NCBI GenBank assembly: GCA_019115145.1
Contig: DXED01000016.1
Location: 1-64,000, forward strand
DNA from: Claveliimonas intestinigallinarum
Lineage (GTDB): Bacteria; Bacillota; Clostridia; Lachnospirales; Lachnospiraceae
Reading direction: 5' to 3'
DNA: 64,000 bases
In this document: piece after piece, positions 35,401-44,404 of the stretch
Numbering within the stretch: the stretch's first letter is position 1
Layout: every line of letters starts with the position of its first letter
Translations under genes and position numbers: made by a program
The notes under the pieces: model-generated
What the model was told of the DNA's origin: nothing
The model's input: the letters and a program-made list of their open reading frames with translations, nothing else
The model's database searches: none

Positions 35401-37080
35401 TTACTCCCCTCTTCCACCTCGGGCCAGCTCCTTCATCTCCCTCGCATTCTCCAGGACCGCGTCGGTGATCTTCGCGCCTCCCAGTATCCTTGCCAGCTCC
35501 TCAATGGACTCCTCCTCCGAGAGCTGACGGATACCGGTGTGGGTCGTTCCCTCTTCCACCGTCTTCTCGATCAGGTAGTGAGCGTCCGCCTGGGCGGCGA
35601 TCTGAGCCAGATGGGTGATGCAGATGACCTGGTGGGTCTTCCCGATGACAGCCATCTTCTCGGACACCTTCTGGGCTGTCCGGCCGCTGATCCCCACGTC
35701 GATCTCGTCAAAGATAAGGGTCGGTATCTCGTCCCTGTCCGCCATCACTGTCTTGATGGCCAGCATGATCCTGGACAGCTCGCCTCCGGAAGCCACCTCC
35801 GCCAGGGGCTTTAAGGGCTCTCCCGGGTTCATGGAGATCATGTAGGCGATGTCGTCCTTTCCGTTTGAGGTATACTCCGGCAGACCGGAAAAATTGATCT
35901 GGAACCGTACATCGGCGAAATTCAGATCACGCAGTCCCTCTGTGATCCTGTCAGCAAAAAGCAGACTCTGCTCCTTTCTCAGCCTTGTGAGGACAGTGGT
36001 ATTCTTCTCCAGATGCTTAAGAGAGCGCTCGTACTTCTCCTTCAGCTCCTCCAAGTAGCGGTCGTAGTCGTTCAGCACCAGGAGACGGCTTTTTTTCTCC
36101 TCACAGTAGGCCCTGATCTCTTCGATAGTGCTGCCGTATTTTGTCTTGAGCCGGTTGATCTCATTGAGCCGGTTCTCCGTCTCGGCAAAGTCCTCATCAG
36201 AGAACTCCAGCGACTTCTCATAGTCTGCCAGTTCCCTGTTGAAATCATTCAGAAGGCTGTCTACCTCCAGAAGCTGCTCGTATAGCTGACGGGCATCCTC
36301 GTCCAGTCCTGCCGCCTCCGCAAGACACCTGGCCGCCCGGCTTAAGCAGTCGCTGGCGCTGCCCGCCTCCCCGCTTGTGTAGCCGTGGGCCTCACTGACA
36401 CCTTCCACGATCCTCTTGCTGTTGACCATGCGCCGGTAGCTCTCCTCCAGCTCCTCATCCTCGCCGTCCCTCAGTCCGGCGTCCTCGATCTCGCCTATCT
36501 CAAATTCGAGAAAAGAGGCTTCCTTCGCCCGCTCTGCCTCGTCCTGATCAGCCTCCTCCAGCTCTTTTTTCCACTTTCTGTACTCCTGGAAGGAGGAGCG
36601 GACCTTCTCCTTTGCCTCCAGGATCTTCTCGGATGCAAAGGCATCCAGCAGCTCAAGCTGTCTCTTCTTGTAGAGAAGAGACTGGTGTTCATGCTGTCCG
36701 TGTATGTCGATCAGGATGGCGGCTGCCTCCTTGAGGAGAGAGATGGGCACGGTCTCTCCGTTGATCTTGCTTGTACTGCGGCCCTCCATAAGACGCCGGC
36801 TCAGGACGACTGTCCCCTCCTCGGGAAAGATATCCAGCTTTTTAAGCTTCTCCTCCTGCTTCTCATTCTCCACTGTAAAGGTCAGCTCCACAAATCCGTA
36901 CCTGGCGCCCTTGCGCAGGATATCTGTGGTGTATCTGGCCCCAAGAGCAAGGCTGACCGAACCGAGGATAATCGATTTCCCCGCTCCGGTCTCTCCTGTC
37001 AGTATGTTCAGCCCTTTCTGGAAGTCGATCTCCACTTCATCGATCAGGGCAAGATTTTTTACATGTAAATTCTGTAACAT
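35401..37080 (-). CDS. recN: DNA repair protein RecN
   Basis: RecN is an SMC-like ATPase acting early at double-strand breaks. The Walker A motif GETGAGKSIIL is at about residue 30, long coiled coils fill the middle, and the C-terminal ABC signature (SGGELSRIMLAIK) and Walker B (TLIFDEIDVGISG) follow. It ends the asp23-to-recN run. In many endospore formers spoIVB and spo0A would come next; here they are separated by the nitrogen block. Confidence 0.97.
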   Translation of the reverse strand: MLQNLHVKNLALIDEVEIDFQKGLNILTGETGAGKSIILGSVSLALGARYTTDILRKGARYGFVELTFTVENEKQEEKLKKLDIFPEEGTVVLSRRLMEGRSTSKINGETVPISLLKEAAAILIDIHGQHEHQSLLYKKRQLELLDAFASEKILEAKEKVRSSFQEYRKWKKELEEADQDEAERAKEASFLEFEIGEIEDAGLRDGEDEELEESYRRMVNSKRIVEGVSEAHGYTSGEAGSASDCLSRAARCLAEAAGLDEDARQLYEQLLEVDSLLNDFNRELADYEKSLEFSDEDFAETENRLNEINRLKTKYGSTIEEIRAYCEEKKSRLLVLNDYDRYLEELKEKYERSLKHLEKNTTVLTRLRKEQSLLFADRITEGLRDLNFADVRFQINFSGLPEYTSNGKDDIAYMISMNPGEPLKPLAEVASGGELSRIMLAIKTVMADRDEIPTLIFDEIDVGISGRTAQKVSEKMAVIGKTHQVICITHLAQIAAQADAHYLIEKTVEEGTTHTGIRQLSEEESIEELARILGGAKITDAVLENAREMKELARGGRGE

Positions 37081-37120
37081 ACAGCCTCCTGTATCCTTAT
37101 ACTGTATCTTTCAAAAGCCA

Positions 37121-37570
37121 CTAAGAAACAATTTTGCTGATCTTATCCATGACAGCTATGGTCTCGTCCACACTGCGGATCACACAGATGATAGTATCGT
37201 CCCCGGCCACGCTCCCGATGATCTCATTCCACTTCATGGCATCCAGGGCAGCGCACACCGCGTTCGCCATACCCACCACGGTCTTGATCACGAGGATATT
37301 CTGAGCCTTGTCCATGGAGACATAGCCGTCCCGGAGTACCCGGATATATTTCTCACTCATCTCGGACTCACCCTTCTGGTGCACCGCGTATTTCTGTCTG
37401 CCGTCGTCTGTAGGCACCTTGGTCAGCTTCAGATCCCGGATATCCCTGGATACAGTGGCCTGGGTCACCTTGAAGCCCTCTTTGTTCAGGTATTCTGCCA
37501 GCTCCTCCTGTGTCTCAATTCTGTATTTATTGATGAGTTCTACTATCTTCGCATGTCGGTTGATCTTCAT
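37121..37570 (-). CDS. argR: Arginine repressor
   Basis: ArgR/AhrC binds arginine and represses arginine biosynthesis. The N-terminal winged helix (IVELINKYRIETQEELAEYL, then QATVSRDIRDL) and the C-terminal hexamerisation domain with the GDDTIICV segment are present. The 149-residue length is typical. It is placed between nadK and recN, the usual clostridial order. Confidence 0.96.
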   Translation of the reverse strand: MKINRHAKIVELINKYRIETQEELAEYLNKEGFKVTQATVSRDIRDLKLTKVPTDDGRQKYAVHQKGESEMSEKYIRVLRDGYVSMDKAQNILVIKTVVGMANAVCAALDAMKWNEIIGSVAGDDTIICVIRSVDETIAVMDKISKIVS

Positions 37571-37574
37571 GGTA

Positions 37575-38405
37575 TCAGTTTCCTTTCATCTTTCTGCGCA
37601 TGATTTCGAGAAAGCTGACCTTGCTCAGCTTCATCAGCTTTGTCACGTGCTCTGATCTGCGCACCAGGACTCTGTCCCCGGTCCGCATCTCCACCACATC
37701 CGCGCCGTCAAATGTGGCGAACACTTCCTCTTCTCTCCCGTTTCTCCCCTGCCCGATCTGAACGATAACCTCATCCTCCGCGGACAGCACGATGCTGCTT
37801 GTGTTCAGCGCATGGGAGCAGATGGGGGTGAGGACGATGAGGGACGCTGTCGGCTCTACCACAGGTCCTCCTGCCGACAGGTTGTAGGCTGTGGAGCCAG
37901 TGGGGGTGGATATGATCATTCCGTCCGCCTCGTAGGAATTCAGGCAGGCGCCATTCACATATACATCAAAATGAATGACCCGCAGGCTTCCTTTTCTGGA
38001 AATTACGATGTCGTTGAGGGCCACGTCCGGCTCCTTCCCCTGGAAATGTCCCTCCAGCATCATCCTCTCCTCAATGCAGTAGTCCCCCTGCAGGATCTGT
38101 GCCAGCGCCTCATCCAGCCTGGCGGGATCCACCTCGGTCAGGTAACCCAGCGTCCCCATATTAATGCCCAAAATGGGAATCTCATTTTTTAGGATCCTTG
38201 CCACCTCTATGAGGCTGCCGTCTCCGCCGATGACAATGGCGCAGTCCGCATCCTCGGGAACTGTCTCCCGGATGATACTTTTTTTCTCATCCTTCTCCGA
38301 GAACAGGCATGTCTTCCCCGCGCCCTCAAGGATGTGCCGGATCCTGTCCGTGACCCTTCCGTCTCTGTCTTTTCCATCATTCGTCACTATATAAAACCGT
38401 TCCAT
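37575..38405 (-). CDS. nadK: NAD kinase
   Basis: NadK phosphorylates NAD to NADP. The GGDGSLIEVAR motif, the NMGTLGYLTEV loop and the TPTGSTAYNLSAGGP segment are all present in 276 residues. It is tightly spaced between tlyA and argR (3-4 bases). Confidence 0.96.
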   Translation of the reverse strand: MERFYIVTNDGKDRDGRVTDRIRHILEGAGKTCLFSEKDEKKSIIRETVPEDADCAIVIGGDGSLIEVARILKNEIPILGINMGTLGYLTEVDPARLDEALAQILQGDYCIEERMMLEGHFQGKEPDVALNDIVISRKGSLRVIHFDVYVNGACLNSYEADGMIISTPTGSTAYNLSAGGPVVEPTASLIVLTPICSHALNTSSIVLSAEDEVIVQIGQGRNGREEEVFATFDGADVVEMRTGDRVLVRRSEHVTKLMKLSKVSFLEIMRRKMKGN

Positions 38406-38408
38406 CTT

Positions 38409-39218
38409 CTAACCTCGCAGTGCTTCAAATGCTTCTGACACAACCGTCTCCACAGCGATCCCATCCTCCACAGCCGCCTGCGAGGGATCACATTTTTCCA
38501 GGTGGACCAGATACTCGATATTCCCCTCCGGCCCTTTGATGGGCGAAAATGTCAGGTCCAGCACCCGGAAGCCAATGGAAAGGGCATAGGAAATAATCTG
38601 GCTGATGACCTCCAGATGGGTGCTCTTTTCCCGCACCACCCCTTTCTTTCCGACTTTCTCCCTGCCGGCCTCAAACTGGGGCTTGATAAGAGCCACGATC
38701 TGCCCTTTTTCTGTCAGATAGTCCCGGATAGGGCCGAGCACCTTTGTGAGGGAGATGAAGGATACATCTATGGAGGAGAAGTCGATGGGCTCCCCTAAAT
38801 CCTCCAGCTTTACGTAGCGGATGTTTGTCTTTTCCATACAGACCACCCGGTCGTCCTGGCGCAGCTTCCAGTCAAGCTGTCCCCGTCCCACATCTATGGC
38901 AAACACCTTGACCGCGCCGTTTTGCAGCATGCAGTCTGTGAACCCGCCTGTGGAGGATCCCACATCTGTGCAGATCTTTCCCTCCACGGACACGTCAAAG
39001 CACTTCAGAGCCTTCTCCAGCTTCAGTCCCCCTCTGCTGACATAGGGAAGGGTGTGCCCTCTGACCTCAATCTGTACATCCTCCGGGAAGGTGGTGCCGG
39101 CCTTGTCCTCCTTCTGTCCGTCCACATACACAATGCCGGACATGATGATGGCCTTGGCCTTCTCCCTGGAACCGGCGAGATTTCTTTTTACAAGCAATAC
39201 ATCCAGACGCTCTTTCAT
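38409..39218 (-). CDS. tlyA: TlyA family rRNA 2'-O-methyltransferase
   Basis: TlyA methylates ribose 2'-O positions in 16S and/or 23S rRNA. An N-terminal S4 RNA-binding domain (MKERLDVLLVKRNLAGSRE onward) precedes a FtsJ-like methyltransferase domain with DVGSSTGGFTDC as the SAM-binding loop. The start is ATG 39218: AAAGGAG lies seven bases upstream, and the longer frame to 39266 overlaps the dxs 3' end. Confidence 0.94.
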   Translation of the reverse strand: MKERLDVLLVKRNLAGSREKAKAIIMSGIVYVDGQKEDKAGTTFPEDVQIEVRGHTLPYVSRGGLKLEKALKCFDVSVEGKICTDVGSSTGGFTDCMLQNGAVKVFAIDVGRGQLDWKLRQDDRVVCMEKTNIRYVKLEDLGEPIDFSSIDVSFISLTKVLGPIRDYLTEKGQIVALIKPQFEAGREKVGKKGVVREKSTHLEVISQIISYALSIGFRVLDLTFSPIKGPEGNIEYLVHLEKCDPSQAAVEDGIAVETVVSEAFEALRG

Positions 39219-39231
39219 GGCTGTTCTCCTT

Positions 39232-41124
39232 TCAGATATCCTTTTCTGCCCTTTTGGAGCATGCAAGTATATACGCAGTCACAATGCGCTTCATCATGGA
39301 AGGAGCATCCAGAAGGACCTCTCTTCGCAGCACATCCACGCTGCCGTGCTCGATATAGTCGTCCGGCAGGGCCAGATTCAGCACCTTTACCGGAAGTCCC
39401 TGAGCGGACACGTACTCTGTCACCTGCTCCCCAAAGCCTCCGCAGAGGACGTTCTCCTCTATGGTGACGATGAGACTGTGGCGCTTTGCCAGCTCCTCGA
39501 TCATCTCACTGTCAATGGGCTTGACAAATCTGGCGTTGACCAGACTGCAGTTGTACCCGGTCTCCTTGATAAGCCTGCGGGTCTTCAGGGCCTCCTCAAA
39601 CATGTGGCCCACACTCACGATGGCAATGCTCTCCTCCTCGTAGATGACCTCGCTCTTTCCGTACCGGATGGGGGAGCGGAACTCCTCACAGCCGTCGTAG
39701 GCTGTTCCACGGGGATAGCGGAGCGCGATGGGTCCCTCATAGTCCACAGCAAAGCGCAGCATATCCGCCAGCTCCCAGCGGTTCTTGGGCGACATGACAG
39801 TCATATTGGGGATGCTGCCCAGATAGGACAGGTCAAAGATCCCCTGGTGAGTCTCCCCGTCGCTGCCCACCAGTCCGGCCCTGTCCACCGCAAAGACAAC
39901 CGGCAGGTTCTGCAGTCCCACATCGTGTATGATCTGGTCATACCCTCTCTGGAGGAAGGAGGAGTACACGGCAAACACTGGCTTCATCCCCCCTGCCGCC
40001 AGACCGGCCGCAAAAGTGACCGCGTGGCCCTCTGCGATGCCCACGTCGAAAAACCGTTTCGGGAAACGGCGCTGGAACTCGGAGAGGCCGGTGCCGTCCG
40101 CCATGGCGGCTGTGATGACCGCCACCCTGGGATTTCTCTTGCCGATATCGCAGATCACCTTTGAGAACACATCCGTGTATGTATCCTTCTTCTTTGTGCT
40201 AACAGGCTTTCCCGTCTCTATGTCGAAGGGACCTGTCCCGTGGAAGCGGGCCGGCTCCTGCTCCGCCGGCTCGTAGCCCTTTCCCTTCTGGGTGAGGACG
40301 TGGAGAAGGACAGGCCCCTCCACCTTTTTCGCCTCCCGCAGGGCCCGGCAGAGCATGCCGATGTCATGTCCCGGTATGGGCCCCAGATAGGTGATCCCCA
40401 TATCCTCAAAGAGCATGCCCGGCACTACCAGCTGCTTGATGCTGTTCTTTGTCCGGCGGATCTGCTCGATGATGGAGTCCCCTGCCACCGGAATTCTGTG
40501 GAGGGTGTTGGTGACTCCCTTTTTCAGGCCTGTATAGATGTCCGCTGTCCGCAGACGGGCCAGATAGTCGGACATGCCGCCTACATTCTCCGATATGGAC
40601 ATCTCATTGTCATTTAAGATAATAATAAAATTTGTCTTGATCCGCGCCGCGTTGTTCAGGGCCTCGTAGGCCATGCCGCCGGTCATGGCGCCGTCCCCTA
40701 TAACAGAGAGGACACTATAGTCCTGCCCCAGGAGATCACGGGCCTGCACGTACCCCAGCCCCGCGGAGATGGAGGTGGAGCTGTGCCCCGTATCAAAGGC
40801 GTCGCAGGCGCTCTCCTTCCGCTTCGGGAAGCCGCTCATGCCCCCGTATTTGCGCAGGTCGTCAAAGCCCGCTCTGCGCCCTGTCAGGATCTTATGGGTG
40901 TAGGACTGATGCCCCACATCCCAGATCATCTTGTCCTCCGGGAGCTGGAACACTCTGTGCATGGCGATAGTGAGCTCCACCACGCCCAGATTAGAGGCCA
41001 GATGGCCTCCTGTCATACTGATCTTTTCGATCAGGAACTGCCTGATCTCCGCCGCCAGCTCCTCCAGCTCCTCGGCCCTAAGTTTTTTTACATCATTTTC
41101 TCTCTCGATCCGATCTAACAACAT
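39232..41124 (-). CDS. dxs: 1-deoxy-D-xylulose-5-phosphate synthase
   Basis: Dxs condenses pyruvate and glyceraldehyde-3-phosphate, the first step of the MEP isoprenoid route, with thiamine diphosphate. The GDGAMTGGMAYEALNNA motif, the catalytic-domain HQSYTHKILTGR and the transketolase C-terminal domain are present in 630 residues. It lies directly after ispA, so two isoprenoid steps are co-expressed. Confidence 0.97.
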   Translation of the reverse strand: MLLDRIERENDVKKLRAEELEELAAEIRQFLIEKISMTGGHLASNLGVVELTIAMHRVFQLPEDKMIWDVGHQSYTHKILTGRRAGFDDLRKYGGMSGFPKRKESACDAFDTGHSSTSISAGLGYVQARDLLGQDYSVLSVIGDGAMTGGMAYEALNNAARIKTNFIIILNDNEMSISENVGGMSDYLARLRTADIYTGLKKGVTNTLHRIPVAGDSIIEQIRRTKNSIKQLVVPGMLFEDMGITYLGPIPGHDIGMLCRALREAKKVEGPVLLHVLTQKGKGYEPAEQEPARFHGTGPFDIETGKPVSTKKKDTYTDVFSKVICDIGKRNPRVAVITAAMADGTGLSEFQRRFPKRFFDVGIAEGHAVTFAAGLAAGGMKPVFAVYSSFLQRGYDQIIHDVGLQNLPVVFAVDRAGLVGSDGETHQGIFDLSYLGSIPNMTVMSPKNRWELADMLRFAVDYEGPIALRYPRGTAYDGCEEFRSPIRYGKSEVIYEEESIAIVSVGHMFEEALKTRRLIKETGYNCSLVNARFVKPIDSEMIEELAKRHSLIVTIEENVLCGGFGEQVTEYVSAQGLPVKVLNLALPDDYIEHGSVDVLRREVLLDAPSMMKRIVTAYILACSKRAEKDI

Positions 41125-41136
41125 ACCTGTCGCTCC

Positions 41137-42042
41137 TTATTTCTCCCGGTGGATCAGCTTTTCGATGAGCCATGCCAGGTAGCCGTTTTCCCCGGGAAGC
41201 TCTCCCAGAAGACGGACAGCCTCCATGGATGCTGTCTCCACCAGCCTTCCCGCCTCCTTGAGTCCGACCAGAGTCACGTAGGTGCTCTTCTCATTCTTCT
41301 CATCGCTGTGGACCGGCTTTCCCAGCACCTCGCTGGTGCTGGTCACATCCAGGATGTCATCCTGCATCTGGAAGGCAAAGCCCACATTGGAGGCAATCTT
41401 CTCCACCTTCTTCACATCTCCATCCGAGGCGCCGGCGAGGATGGCGCCGATCATCATGGAGCTCTCGATAAGCGCCCCTGTCTTCAGCTCATAGATAAAA
41501 TCCAGCACCTCTCTTGAGACAGCGTGTCCCGTCTCCTTCACATCCACCACCTGACCGCCGATCATGCCGTGGATGCCCGCCTTTGCGGACAGGACACGGA
41601 GGGCTTTTCCTATGAGAAGGGCTTTATCCGGATACTGCTCAAAAGCCGAGGAGGCCGTCTCAAAGGCATAGTTTAAAAGGGCATCGCCTGCCAGGATCCC
41701 CATGTCCTCCCCATAGACCACATGGGTGGTCTTCCGTCCTCTCCGGTACTCGTCATTGTCCATAGCCGGCAGGTCGTCGTGGACAAGGGAGTAGGTGTGG
41801 ATCATCTCCATAGCCGCCATAAAGGGCTCCACCAGCTCTCCCTCTCCGCCAAAGAGGCGGTAGGTCTCCTGCATCAGCATGGGGCGGAGCCGCTTGCCGC
41901 CTGCCATGAGGCTGTACTCCATGGCCTCCATGATGATCTTCTGCAATCCCTCCTTTGAGGGCAGATACTTTGTGAGCAGGGCCTCTATCTCCTCAACCTT
42001 CTGCTCCCGCTCTCGCTCATACTCCATCCTACTGCAACTCAT
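41137..42042 (-). CDS. ispA: Polyprenyl (farnesyl/geranylgeranyl) diphosphate synthase
   Basis: A short-chain trans-prenyltransferase. The two Asp-rich motifs, DDLPAMDND and DDILD, bind magnesium diphosphate, and GGKRLRP is near the N terminus. The start is ATG 42042, with AAGGAG six bases upstream and a 14-base overlap with the xseB stop. The longer frame to 42060 contains that ribosome site. Product chain length is not certain from sequence. Confidence 0.95.
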   Translation of the reverse strand: MSCSRMEYEREREQKVEEIEALLTKYLPSKEGLQKIIMEAMEYSLMAGGKRLRPMLMQETYRLFGGEGELVEPFMAAMEMIHTYSLVHDDLPAMDNDEYRRGRKTTHVVYGEDMGILAGDALLNYAFETASSAFEQYPDKALLIGKALRVLSAKAGIHGMIGGQVVDVKETGHAVSREVLDFIYELKTGALIESSMMIGAILAGASDGDVKKVEKIASNVGFAFQMQDDILDVTSTSEVLGKPVHSDEKNEKSTYVTLVGLKEAGRLVETASMEAVRLLGELPGENGYLAWLIEKLIHREK

Positions 42043-42268
42043 GGGTCTCTCCTTTTTCATCCAGAACCTGTATCTGTTTTTCCACTCTGTCTATCCTGTC
42101 GCTGCACGCCTTCAGCATGTCCATTCCCCTGTGGTAGAGCTGAAAGGACTTCTCAAGGGAGGACTCCTCCTCCAGCGCTCCTGTCAACGCCTCCAGCTCC
42201 GCAAAGAGCTGCTCCAGCGTCTGCTCTCCTTCCGCGGGCACTGTCTGCTCCTCTATTCTCTCTTCCAT
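42029..42268 (-). CDS. xseB: Exodeoxyribonuclease VII small subunit
   Basis: XseB is the small helical subunit of exonuclease VII, which degrades single-stranded DNA. It has 79 residues, is strongly acidic, and shows the LEQLFAELEALTGALEEESSLEKSF region and YHRGMDMLKACSD typical of the family. It overlaps xseA upstream by 16 bases and ispA downstream. Confidence 0.94.
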   Translation of the reverse strand: MEERIEEQTVPAEGEQTLEQLFAELEALTGALEEESSLEKSFQLYHRGMDMLKACSDRIDRVEKQIQVLDEKGETHELQ

Positions 42269-43488
42269 GGTGTCCCTCCTTCATCCTGCACATCCTCCGC
42301 TCTGGCCCGGATCACACCGTCCGAGACGTAGATGCGCAGCTCCATATCTTTTTCCACCTGGCGGATGCTCTTAACCGCCTCACGTCTGCCGCCGGACTCC
42401 CTCTCCACGTAAGAGTAGCCCTGATTCAGCTTTCCGGCGGGGGAGAGCCCCCGCATCTTCTCAATGTAAATGGCAAGCTGGTGTCTCGCCCTCTGCACCT
42501 TCTGCTCCATGCTCCGCCTCATGGCATCCTCCAGCTCCACCAGCATCTGCCGTCTCTCCCGCAGCTTGTTGCCGGGGTGGAGATACTGGAGCCTGGCTTC
42601 GTATTTCTGAAGCCGCAGGCGGCTCACCTGGAGCACTCTGTCCATCTGCCTGTTCATCTGCAGGGCCGTCTCCTGCAGGCGCTGGTCAAAGAGCCGGATA
42701 TCCCACACTGCCAGCTCGGCCGCAGCCGAGGGCGTGGGAGCCCGCAGGTCCGCCACATAGTCAGCGATGGTGGTGTCGGTCTCGTGTCCAACCGCGGAGA
42801 TCACCGGCACAGAGCAGTCAAAGATGGCTCTGGCCACTATCTCCTCGTTGAAGGCCCAGAGATCCTCGATTGAACCGCCGCCTCTGCCAACGATCATCAC
42901 ATCCACACCGGCCTGCTCCAGCATGCGTATTCCTTTTACAATGCTCTCCTTTGCCCCCTCACCCTGCACCTGAGCCGGGTAGAGAATGAGCTGCACGTAG
43001 GGATTCCGGCGCCTGCTGATATTCATGATATCCCGCACAGCCGCCCCGGTGGATGCCGTCACTACGCCCACCCGCATGGCAAAGGGCGGGATGGATTTTT
43101 TGTACTCGGGGGCAAACATCCCCATCTCCTCCAGCTCCTTTTTCAGGGCCTGGAATTTCTCGTATAGAACGCCCTCACCGTCCAGCCGGATCTGCCTCGC
43201 GTAGAGCTGGTATGTACCTCCACGCTCATACACGCTGACCGAGCCAAAGACGATCACCTGCTGTCCCTCCGTCATACGAAAAGAGAGCCCTCCACGCTGC
43301 CCTGCAAACATGACACAGGCAATCGTTCCGGACTCATCCTTCAATGAAAAATATATATGACCCGACGTGTGGTACTTACAGTTTGACACTTCGCCTTTAA
43401 CGTAAATACGGTTCAGCATGAAATCCTGGGTGAACATATTCCGGATATAGGCATTTACCTGTTTTACTGTATAAACATTTCCCGCCAT
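42253..43488 (-). CDS. xseA: Exodeoxyribonuclease VII large subunit
   Basis: XseA is the catalytic subunit of exonuclease VII. An N-terminal OB-fold (YVKGEVSNCKYHTSGHIYFSLKD) precedes the nuclease domain with the VGVVTASTGAAVRDI and GRGGGSIEDLWAFN motifs. The 411-residue length is typical. It lies between nusB and xseB. Confidence 0.97.
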   Translation of the reverse strand: MAGNVYTVKQVNAYIRNMFTQDFMLNRIYVKGEVSNCKYHTSGHIYFSLKDESGTIACVMFAGQRGGLSFRMTEGQQVIVFGSVSVYERGGTYQLYARQIRLDGEGVLYEKFQALKKELEEMGMFAPEYKKSIPPFAMRVGVVTASTGAAVRDIMNISRRRNPYVQLILYPAQVQGEGAKESIVKGIRMLEQAGVDVMIVGRGGGSIEDLWAFNEEIVARAIFDCSVPVISAVGHETDTTIADYVADLRAPTPSAAAELAVWDIRLFDQRLQETALQMNRQMDRVLQVSRLRLQKYEARLQYLHPGNKLRERRQMLVELEDAMRRSMEQKVQRARHQLAIYIEKMRGLSPAGKLNQGYSYVERESGGRREAVKSIRQVEKDMELRIYVSDGVIRARAEDVQDEGGTPWKRE

Positions 43489-43511
43489 GATCTGTCAATG
43501 CACCTCTCGTC

Positions 43512-43910
43512 TCAGTCTGCGATCCTGGCCAGAACGCCGTTTATGAAAGAGGGGCTCTCGTCCCCGCCAAACCGCTTGGCAAGCTCCACTGCCTCGTTGA
43601 TCGCCACAGACACAGGCACGTCATCGTCCCACTTCATCTCATAGACAGCCAGGCGCAGGATCGTAAGATCCACCTTGTTCATCCTGGTGGTCTTCCAGCC
43701 TGTCGTGTGCTCACCGATCAGCTTGTCGATCTCCTCCTTGTGCTCAGCGACAGCCTGGGCTTTCTTCTGGATATATTCCCTGTCCTTCTCCTTCGCCTCC
43801 TCAAGCTGGTCAAAATACAGCTCCAGCTGCTGGGGCATCTCCTCTTCGGCGTTGAACTCCAGTCCAAACACCAGCTTAAATATATGTTCCCTAGACTCTG
43901 ATCTTTTCAC
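43512..43910 (-). CDS. nusB: Transcription antitermination factor NusB
   Basis: NusB binds boxA RNA with S10 to support antitermination of rRNA transcription. The helical 132-residue protein has REHIFKLVFG at the N terminus and the C-terminal VAINEAVELAKRFGGDESPSFINGVL. The start is GTG, directly abutting the asp23 stop (TAA then GTG), with GGAGG eight bases upstream inside asp23. Confidence 0.96.
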   Translation of the reverse strand: MKRSESREHIFKLVFGLEFNAEEEMPQQLELYFDQLEEAKEKDREYIQKKAQAVAEHKEEIDKLIGEHTTGWKTTRMNKVDLTILRLAVYEMKWDDDVPVSVAINEAVELAKRFGGDESPSFINGVLARIAD

Positions 43911-44294
43911 TTATGCTTCCTCCGGAACATCCACGCCTGCGATGCGGATATTCACGTCCGCAACAGTAAGGCCTGTCATATTTTCGATGGCTGCCTTCAC
44001 CTTCTCCTGCACCTTCTGGCAGATGTCCATGACATTGTAGCCATACTTCAGGTTCAGCTTCAGGGACACTGTGACAATCCCCTCCAGCACGTCCACCTTC
44101 ACGCCCTTTGACAGGGACTTCATGCCCAGCTTGCTGATCAGCTCTCTCGTGGCATTGCCGGACATGGACGCCACTCCGTCCACCTCCATGGCCGCAAGGC
44201 CGGCGATGATGGCCACCACCTCGTCAGCGATCTTCACCTCGCCGAGATTTTCATCCTCTTTTATTGTATAGGTACTTCTCTCGTCTTTTCCCAT
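43911..44294 (-). CDS. Asp23/Gls24 family envelope stress-response protein
   Basis: A small DUF322 (Asp23/Gls24) protein, the counterpart of YqhY found before nusB in Firmicutes. Its members are tied to envelope or fatty-acid homeostasis. The VKIADEVVAIIAGLAAMEVDGVASM and VSLKLNLKYG segments are diagnostic. The start at 44294 has GGAGG eight bases upstream; a longer frame begins at 44309. It is the first gene of the run ending in recN and has a good promoter. Confidence 0.93.
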   Translation of the reverse strand: MGKDERSTYTIKEDENLGEVKIADEVVAIIAGLAAMEVDGVASMSGNATRELISKLGMKSLSKGVKVDVLEGIVTVSLKLNLKYGYNVMDICQKVQEKVKAAIENMTGLTVADVNIRIAGVDVPEEA

Positions 44295-44346
44295 AAAAAT
44301 GCCCTCCATATATGTGTTACAAATTCACATTACATTATTAATATAC

Positions 44347-44375
44347 ATTATAACAAATTTATATGCAAATGCCAA
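44347..44375 (-). promoter_or_regulatory. Promoter of the asp23-recN run
   Basis: On the minus strand, TTGGCA (44370-44375), 17 bases, TATAAT (44347-44352). Confidence 0.75.
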
Positions 44376-44404
44376 CACTTTCTCCTGCGAACGAACTCCG
44401 TGTC